A stretch of 64,000 bases of DNA, taken from contig OX637806.1 of the NCBI GenBank assembly GCA_951802425.1, positions 1,240,001-1,304,000 on the forward strand, read 5' to 3'. Positions 57,801 through 64,000 of the stretch are shown here, in pieces. The notes below the pieces were generated by a model, which made no database searches, was not told the origin of the DNA, and saw only the letters and a list, made by a program, of their open reading frames with translations. Source of the stretch: Clavaria fumosa (taxonomy: Eukaryota > Basidiomycota > Agaricomycetes > Agaricales > Clavariaceae). Numbering within the stretch: the first letter of the stretch is position 1; each line of letters begins with the position of its first letter. Made by a program: the position numbers and the translations under genes.

Positions 57801-58662
57801 TGGCAATCTGGCAGCCACATACAGGTATCAGGGGAAGTTGGAAGAAGCAGAGAGTCTACAAGTGCAAGTGATGGAAATGAGCAAGAGAATACTTGGGCCA
57901 GAACACCCAGCCACTTTGACAAGTATTGGAAATCTGGCAGCCACATACATGAATCAGGGAAAGTTGGATGACGCAGAGAGTCTAGAAGTGCAAGTGATGG
58001 AAATGAGCAAGAGAATACTTAGGCCAGAACAACCAGACACTTTGTCAAGTATTGCCAATCTGGCAGCCATATACAGGTATCAGGGGAAGTGGGATGAAGC
58101 AGAGAGTCTAGAAGTGCAAGTGATGGAAATGAGCAAGAGAATACTTGGGCCAGAACACCCAGAGACTTTGTCAAGTATTGGCAATCTGGCAGCCACATAC
58201 AGGAATCAGGGGAAGTGGGATGAAGCAGAGAGTCTACAAGTGCAAGTGATGGAAATGAGCAAGAGAATACTTGGGCCAGAACACCCAGAGACTTTGTCAA
58301 GTATTGGCAATCTGGCAGCCACATACAGGAATCAGGGGAAGTGGGATGAAGCAGAGAGTCTACAAGTGCAAGTGATGGAAATGAGAAAGAGAATACTTGG
58401 GCCAGAACACCCAGACACTTTGATAAGTATTGGCAATTTGGCAGCCATATACAGGAATCAGGGAAAATTGGAAGAAGCAGAGAGTCTACAAGTGCAAGTG
58501 ATGGAAATGAGCAAGAGAATACTTGGGCTAGAACACCCACATACTTTGATAAGTATTGGCAATCTGGCAGCCACATACAGGTTTCAGGGGAAGTGGGATG
58601 AAGCAGAGAGTCTACAAGTGCAGGTGATAGAAATGAGAAAGAGAATACTGTGCATGGCCTAG
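51830..58662 (+). CDS. NLR-B: giant NB-ARC STAND receptor with 39 TPR units
   Basis: Four exons, 51830-51860, 51909-51998, 52053-52275 and 52329-58662, giving 2225 aa. N-terminus GRGGDVGSHNLNIDNRTINT, then NB-ARC motifs as in copy A: RFTGREGYLDRL, P-loop GMGGAGKTQI near residue 95, VFDNASDP, LLITSRNPD, CLPLAVDQAGAYI and IHPLVHVWSWDR. One degenerate TPR is followed by 39 uninterrupted 42-aa units from 53722. All units are in frame with no stop over 4.9 kb, evidence for coding constraint. The coding frame ends RILCMA-stop at 58660-58662, where the last codons and the stop come from an inserted MITE. A conventional promoter should lie upstream of 51830. The protein would be cytosolic; the TPR superhelix is the presumed ligand sensor. 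Confidence 0.9.
53722..58640 (+). repeat. TPR-coding tandem array B, 39 x 126 bp with higher-order structure
   Basis: Thirty-nine units of 126 bp. Units 9-16 (starting near 54730) recur as units 26-33 (starting near 56870), exactly 17 units (2142 bp) apart and identical in protein sequence, including rare variants such as ENLDTL, GKEHPHTL and AIYRYKGK. Units 15-16 are also repeated directly as 17-18. These are footprints of unequal recombination. The array lacks CpG. Long minus-strand open frames across it are by-products of the 3n unit length. Confidence 0.95.
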
Positions 58663-59215
58663 TACTCGGTCACACTAGCTATTTTGGCCTCATTCTCTTG
58701 CAATTTCACAGGTAATGACACAGGGTCTTTTCAGGGTGCTGGGCAGACTTCTTGATAATGTATTGATGCAGTATAAATAATGTTTGTATTGCTGTGAACT
58801 TTGTAGAACTGGAGACAGTGGTGGAGTGTCCACATTTGGCTCTGATCAGGAACTCTGTCACACTCAATATTCTACATGAAGCAAGACTATTTCCACCTTC
58901 TGTTGTGATTAAATCTAATTAGATATGTCTCTAGTTATGTGTGAAACCAAAACCCAGAACATTATTAGACTAAACAATGAAATCAATGCCTATCAAGTTG
59001 GACTACCTGTGTTTAGGGGAATTTTGCTCTGACCAACAGAGATGGCAGTTGTACTCCATGTTCTTACTATTTATTACAAGCAATATACATCCACAGCCTA
59101 GGTAGGCATGTGGTCAATCAGTTCCAGCTAGAAAAGAGGGCAGGGAGTGCATGCCAGACTTGCAATTCAACATTGACTGACTACCTGGTGTGACCGAGTA
59201 CCTGACCAGCCACAG
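58648..59215. mobile_element. TA-flanked MITE (Tc1/mariner-like) in the TPR array
   Basis: 568 bp with 28 bp terminal inverted repeats matching at 23 positions (both begin CTGTG and share GTACTCGGTCACAC), flanked by TA on both sides (58646-58647 and 59216-59217). Outside the element the TPR unit continues exactly: GAGAATA before it and TACTTGGGCCAGAACACCC after it. There is no open frame inside. TA duplication with such ends fits a Tc1/mariner-type MITE. Confidence 0.88.
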
Positions 59216-59762
59216 TACTTGGGCCAGAACACCCAGACACTTTGTCAAGTATTGCTGATCTGGCAGCCGCATATAGGTATCAGGGGAAGCACAGAGTCTA
59301 CAAGTGCAAGTGATGGAAATGAGCAAGAAGATACTTGGGCCAGAACACCCACACTTTGAGATATATATTGCTGGTCTTGCCAGCATATACAGGAATCAGG
59401 GGAAGTTAGATGAAGCAGGGAGTCTATTATTAGTGCAAGTTATGGAAATGAGCAAGAAGATATTTGAGTGAGAACTTTATCACATGACCTACCCTTCACC
59501 CTCTCCCCCATCACACAATTGCCCATTTCCCTGTATCACCATCCCTTGTGCCTCACTATGCATACTCCTCATGGTTGGTATCCTGTCATGCTTTCCCCAC
59601 CCCTATGCCTCACACTTGCTCTAGCCTCATGTATGACTCATTCCCTGTTTATGTACATGACTCACTATAACTGATTGGTAGACTATATATGTATATCACA
59701 GTACCAGTTTGTGTATCCTCACATCACTATTAAATTTCCTTTCTTCATCTGCTCTCATGACC
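59216..59762 (+). pseudogene. Orphaned 3' TPR units and 3' flank of NLR-B
   Basis: Sequence corresponding to 37420-37928 of copy A, cut off by the MITE. It shows the same deletion after QGK (GGGGAAGCACAGAGTC) and the same decayed last units ending AAGATATTTGAGTGA. It then matches the copy A flank to about 59762. Confidence 0.8.
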
Positions 59763-60110
59763 TTGTACTTTCCCTCACAACCTTGTACTTCCCTTTGTGA
59801 CCTTTGTATTTACCTCATGACCTTATCCCTCTTAGTTGCCTTGTATTTGTGTAACTATGGGCACTCCAAAATAGTAGACAATGGTACAGTACTAGACACT
59901 ACTTCACCTTAAAATTCTGGTTGATTCTACCCTCTCCTTGGTCTCACCTGAGCAGCCTTGCCTACCTGAGACATATCCAAAGGTAAAGACAGCCTAGCAT
60001 GCCTTTACAGTACATAATTTCAAGGTCCTCCAACCCTACATGACTTAGGGCTCACTCTCCCCTCTCTCCAACTTGGAAGCCATGTTGGCCTTCAAGCTCT
60101 ACTCTTACCC
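59763..60110. other. Short unassigned stretch
   Basis: About 350 bp after the duplication. CTTGTACTTCCC/CCTTGTATTT words repeat at 59760-59850. It leads into Copia sequence, and the end of the Copia RT/hinge may be hidden here in decayed form. Confidence 0.35.
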
Positions 60111-60667
60111 TTGCCCAATTCTAGGAAGGAACTGAAGAAACACTGGGAGGCAATAAAACGGGTGATAAGCTATCTCCACACAACTAAGGACTTGTGGCTC
60201 ACCCTGGGAGGTGCGACGACTCGCCCGCAGGTCTTCTCAGACGCGGATTGGGCTTCGCAGCCTGACCGACACTCCATCTCAGGATTCGTCACAAGGTTGG
60301 GTCGCGGCGCCGTCACCTGGTCGTCCAATCGAGCACCGAAGCAGAGTACATCGCCGCGGCACACGCTGCCCGCGAAATCTGCTGGCTGAGGAGTTTTTTG
60401 AACGAGCTAGGAGCGCACGAGCCAGGCCCGACTACTCTGCTGTTGGACAACCAATCAACTATCGCCATAGTGAAGAACAATAAGTTTCACGCGCGCACCA
60501 AGCACATCAACATCCGATATCATTTCATCCGCGAGGCTGTCGAAGAAGATAAGATTGCGGTCGACTACGTAACCACGAGCGAGAACGTAGCCGATGGATT
60601 CACGAAACCACTCGCTCGCCCTGCATTCGAGATATTCGTTCGCGAGCTTGCACTGTTGTCCGTTTGA
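60111..60667 (+). mobile_element. Copia RNase H fragment
   Basis: Two overlapping frames give HWEAIKRVISYLHTTKDLWL, VFSDADWASQPDRHSISGFV and, after a small deletion near 60325, EAEYIAAAHAAREICWL, LLDNQSTIAIVKN and HARTKHINIRYHFIREAVEE. This is the RNase H domain and C-terminus of a Copia polyprotein of a different subfamily from the 12-16 kb element, with normal CpG content. It is truncated at 5' and frameshifted. The stop at 60665 is followed by a purine tract and an LTR start. Confidence 0.88.
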
Positions 60668-60674
60668 AGGAGAG

Positions 60675-60960
60675 TGTTGGTAATCAACCGGCCACCTTAC
60701 GTAATCTCAGTTTCCTTATTGGTCATTACACTTTGCACTTACACAGCTCAGTCCATACTACGACTGAGCTGTGAGTGTTATTGATTTTCATCCTTTGTCT
60801 CACATTTTCTGATGTCCTAATGTAGAACAAGACTACATTAGGTAGACTGCAATTCAGTCCGTACTACGACTGAGCTAACAAGACTACGTTAGACCTAATT
60901 TCTATACACCCCCTGCAATGCAATTCAGTCAATCAGTCTGTACATGCAGTACACACCTGT
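60675..60960 (+). repeat. Copia 3' LTR (end uncertain)
   Basis: Begins TGTTGGTAATCAACC directly after GAAGGAGAG (polypurine tract). It contains a perfect 10 bp inverted repeat around CAGCTCAGTC...GACTGAGCTG and a second partial copy of TACTACGACTGAGCT. The 3' limit could not be fixed; a CA near 60950 is possible. Confidence 0.5.
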
Positions 60961-61846
60961 TGCAGCCAGTGCAGAGAGTTTCACAGCTTGTCTGAAACGA
61001 AAGTAGAGGTATGCTCCCTTCGCACACTGGGATTCAAGGAATTGAATGTACATGTCCCTCGCCATGGCGAAAAGCTGTTCAGGAGTCAGGTTGTCCAGGT
61101 CGACTCAACAAGCACATACAGCACAGACACACTGCGCCGAGGTCCAAGAGAGAAGAGACTGAAGGCGTATTATCTGCCGAAGGCACCAAATGTTATAGTC
61201 CCCTCCCTCTCTTCGAGACCACGTATGCAAGTATTCACATATCGACTGATGTTTGTACGACTGATGTACATGAAACCAATGATGGCAAGATGACCTTTTG
61301 GTGTTGCATGGCAATCTCATTGTCATAATATCGGGAAAGTGAGATGACTGCACTTGCCAAACGGTGTTGGGATTATTCACCTTGCGACGTGGCAGGCTGC
61401 CTTAGAACCTGAGGCCCCAAAGATTTGGGGACTGGAGAGAATTTGGATGAAGGAAACATGTAACCAAGACGGGCAGCGAGTATAGGATAGTAGCGGCCAC
61501 TGAGTTGTTGAGAATGGTGTCGAGGGTCAACATCGGACGACTGTTGATGAACGGAACATTGATGCATGTTGATGCCTTGTAAGAGTCACGTGGGTCAAAA
61601 GCATTGATGGGAGGGTTCGGTCACAAGAATGTGACAAGAAGACGATGTCTTGGCCAACGAAAGGCCTCATCAGTCACGTGCAACCATGTTTGCTGCCCGC
61701 GATCCATCGCGTCTCAATGCCTCTCAACTTACCCAGATGACATCATATTCCCCCTCTGCACCTATTTAAGTGTCGCTCTCATCCATTTCCCGAGGCTCAT
61801 CACTCACCCACATCCTCCACACTCGCTCCTTACATCATTTCGCGTT
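60961..61846. promoter_or_regulatory. Leader of the DIRS-like element and unassigned DNA
   Basis: About 890 bp. The last part has a TATA-like CTATTTAAG near 61764 and a pyrimidine-rich stretch leading to the gag ATG at 61847, as expected for a retroelement promoter and leader. No gene is recognised before it. Confidence 0.4.
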
Positions 61847-63649
61847 ATGGCTATCACGACTCGCAGCTCCGCAGCTCCCCGTGACTCCGTCCCTCAGGAT
61901 CATTCCCTCCAGGACTCCGATCCAACCATCCAACCACCAGCCAGGGATGATCCTCCGTCTGAGGGAGGAGGAGCATTGGCACCGCCCATGCGGACTCACG
62001 TTCGGCATCTGTTGGGGCCATCCGCGGCTCCGCCCTTGGGGCCATCTGTCGTGCCGGGGCGGACCAGGGTGGCCTCAGGATCTCCCCCACCGGTAGGAGG
62101 CAGAGAGCCCGGGAGGAAGAGGGCTCGTCACGTTCCGCCGGCCGCCGAGTCTCCCTCGGCCCCATCGATGGATGCTCCCGAGGCAGCACCGGGGCCCCCT
62201 CCCGCCGCTGTTCCTCCCTCTTCCGCCGCATCTCCGTCTCGGGACGCTGGGGGTCGCGCTCTTACGCCGGCTGCTCCCTCGTCTCCGCCCCGCCGGGCCC
62301 CGTCAAGCCCAGTCGCGCCTGGGTCTGGCCGTCCTCCGTCCTCGCTTGTCCGTCCGGACCGGCCTCCTGGCGTTCCAGTAGTTCCGCTGGCTGGCGCCAG
62401 TTCCGTCGCACCTCAGGCCTCCGAGCCTCCTGCCGTTCCGGCGCCCGGGACGGGAGGGTCTGCGTCGCAGGCGGACCCGGGCCTCACCCTCGACCAGGTT
62501 CTTGGCCATCCAGTGTTTGCCGAAGCGATGAGGCTAACAATCCAACGCCTTGGCCAAACCCATATGCAGACGGGTCTGCTGCACCCCCTGGCTGCGCCGG
62601 GTCCTGCTGGATCGCACGCACCGACTGCCGCCCCCCAGTGTCCGCAGACCGGGCTCCCACGCATGGGTAAGGGCAACCGTTCTCTGAGCCGTCGGACCCG
62701 CTGACGTCCTGCTCCAGACGCTTCTTCCGACGCGGACCCGTGCGCTCCTCAGGCTGCCGGCCCTCACCTTGGTCTTCCGGCGGCTAATCTGGGGCCGGTT
62801 GCAGCGCCTCGCCACGTCTTGCCGGTCGGGGTTGTTGGAGTCCAACTCGACACTCACGCCGTCGCGGACCACCCGGGGATCGTCGGGATCCTCGAGGAGG
62901 GCTGGAGCTCCCACATTCCCCTCTCGGCCCTCACGAATGAGGCCTGTCGGGCCGCCCTGTTCGTGGACTACTCCGGGGCTGGCTCGCTCACTAAGAGGCC
63001 TCATCTAGCCTCAGACTCGGCTGCCGAGCCCAGCATGTCGCTCGGTGATTGGGTGGAGTCATGGCCGCGTTTCTGTGCCTACGTCGCCAGGCATCTTGCC
63101 TCCCCGGACCGGTTGGCAATCTCTGAGGCTTTCCGGGCGCACTTTGCCGGGATCCAGGCGAGGGTGGACTTCAAACCGAAGTTTGCGTTGTATTTAGAAT
63201 ATGACATTCACATCCGTACTTTGTGGGTCTCCCGACCGGGGACCTTCTCTCCAGCTACGTTCCACGAGAGTGTCTGGGCGCATATCGTTGATCGCTCGCG
63301 GGACCGTGCGGTGTTTGACGCGATCAGGGACGCCCGCTCCTCCCTGAACGGCCGGGCATCCGGCCCATCGAGCCAATTCTCCTTTCGGGGGCGTGGCTCA
63401 GGACCGTGCCCCGCGCCTCGCCCTGGCGTCTGCTATGTGTGCGGCGGTGACCACCAGGGGAGGGCCTGCCAGAGCACCTCAAATGGCTTCTTGTCCAAGA
63501 CCCCGGCTGGCTGGAAGGGCCCGAACGGCCAAACCGTGTGTTTTCGGTTCAACGGGGCAGGCGGGGGCTGCAGCTCCACTTCGTGCAACTTCTCCCACGT
63601 GTGCTCCAGGTGCGGGGCCCCCGGGCACAACGCCCAAAATCACCCTTGA
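61847..63649 (+). mobile_element. DIRS-like retroelement gag, one in-frame stop
   Basis: One continuous frame from ATG 61847 (MAITTRSSAAPRDS) to TGA 63647, broken only by TGA at 62702-62704 in the context CGC TGA CGT, consistent with a CGA codon lost by deamination. The N-terminal half is Pro/Ala/Ser-rich. The C-terminal half has LGDWVESWPRFCAYVARHL and YDIHIRTLW-type folds, then a cysteine-rich end (CYVCGGDHQGRAC, CSSTSCNFSHVCSRCGAPGH). This gag type accompanies the tyrosine-recombinase (DIRS/Ngaro-like) reverse transcriptases of Agaricomycetes. CpG content is high, suggesting a young or unmethylated copy. Confidence 0.7.
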
Positions 63650-64000
63650 CAAGACTCTCTACCCCATTGTGACCCCTCTGCTCTGGAAGCGGTGGGAGTC
63701 TGCGCTGGAGGGGGCTGGTCTCCTCGAGCAATTTTCTGATGTTCCATTGGGTATCCGTTTCGGCTTTAGTCTCGGTGTTTCGTCTGTCATTACAGGGGTC
63801 TTCACCCCCCCAAACCACAAATCTGCATTAGAGAATGAACTGTTCGTTACTACTCAAATTAATAAGGAGGTGGAACTCGGCCGCTACTCTCCTCCACTCA
63901 GCCCGGCCCTCTTCCTCGCCACGTATGGCCCATACAGGACCTCCCCGCTGGGGGTCGTCTCGACTTCTAAACTCCGTCTGATCCAAGACCACTCCTTCCC
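63648..64000 (+). mobile_element. Start of DIRS-like pol, runs off the window
   Basis: Overlapping the gag stop in another frame, an open reading frame continues to the window end: TLYPIVTPLLWKRWESALEG, GIRFGFSLGV, ELFVTTQINKEVELGRYSPP, GPYRTSPLGVVSTSKLRLIQ and DHSFP. This is the region just before the reverse transcriptase domain in the family. The RT, RNase H and tyrosine recombinase would lie beyond 64000. Confidence 0.6.

Larger units (their letters stand above)
47867..59762. repeat. Segmental duplication, copy B (LCB1 to NLR)
   Basis: Direct-orientation copy of 29764-37928, now 11.9 kb because the TPR array grew by 26 units (3.3 kb) and a 568 bp MITE was inserted, offset by small deletions in the intergenic part. 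The left junction cuts LCB1 exon 1 and an unrelated minus-strand gene; the right edge is near 59762, after CTGCTCTCATGACC. Confidence 0.9.

Noticed and set aside
53474..58576. Very long minus-strand open frames across the NLR TPR arrays (up to about 400 codons)
   Set aside because: They repeat LGVLAQVFSCSFPSLAL every 42 codons and exist only because the 126 bp unit is a multiple of three without a minus-strand stop; the plus strand carries the conserved TPR protein.
53722..58640. CRISPR-like or satellite array
   Set aside because: The repeats are contiguous, without spacers, encode an uninterrupted TPR protein and belong to a eukaryotic gene.
61604..61846. Upstream extension of the DIRS-like gag to 61604
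   Set aside because: The TATA-like element and pyrimidine-rich leader lie inside this stretch, and the ATG at 61847 starts the family-like N-terminus.

Overview
The window is nuclear DNA of a filamentous basidiomycete, most likely an Agaricomycete. The evidence is single-copy eukaryotic genes (SPT5, LCB1, SFM1, a tRNA t6A dehydratase) split by many 45-70 bp introns, Plavaka-type (KDZ/CACTA-like) transposase, a DUF6698 gene, Copia and DIRS-like retroelements, and NB-ARC/TPR NOD-like receptors (NLRs). Exon coordinates were worked out by hand from reading frame, GT(GC)-AG sites and family conservation; none was checked computationally.

Layout. 1-564: 5' half of a Copia pol (protease, GAG-pre-integrase). 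565-2928 and 24041-26447: inverted copies of one gene region; the left gene is open (441 aa), the right has a nonsense codon. 3263-11956: host genes (NT-C2 protein, SPT5, t6A dehydratase). 12481-16019: 3' half of a Copia element on the minus strand, carrying a hAT-type MITE. 16020-20100: CpG-poor repeat-rich DNA with tandem repeats and a tRNA-like SINE. 20121-22078: broken SMYD-type SET/MYND gene. 22608-23874: HNH-nuclease-domain gene. 27205-29498: coiled-coil protein. 29709-31585: LCB1. 33985-37480: NLR-A with 13 TPR units. 39049-40763: DUF6698 gene. 41001-45868: decayed Plavaka transposase split by a 747 bp solo LTR. 46467-47202: 5'-truncated SFM1. 47466-47800: fragment of an unidentified gene. 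47867-59762: a second, diverged copy of the LCB1-NLR block, with LCB1 damaged and the NLR expanded to 39 TPR units. 60111-60960: Copia RNase H and LTR. 61847-64000: DIRS-like gag and start of pol.

Two structural histories stand out. First, flipping 565-16019 rejoins the two Copia halves at a canonical GAG-pre-integrase position and also places the left gene copy next to the same 3' flank as the right copy. The apparent 2.4 kb inverted repeat is therefore best read as a direct segmental duplication followed by a 15.5 kb inversion that carried three host genes. Second, an LCB1-to-NLR block was duplicated about 18 kb away. In the new copy LCB1 decayed while the receptor's TPR array grew threefold, with an internal 17-unit higher-order step, and was then interrupted by a TA-flanked MITE that supplies the stop codon.

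The most system-like content is this pair of STAND receptors. Each has a short Gly/Asn-rich N-terminus that could be an amyloid-type signalling tag, an NB-ARC motor and a highly homogeneous, CpG-free 42-residue TPR sensor array. No adjacent effector could be identified with confidence.
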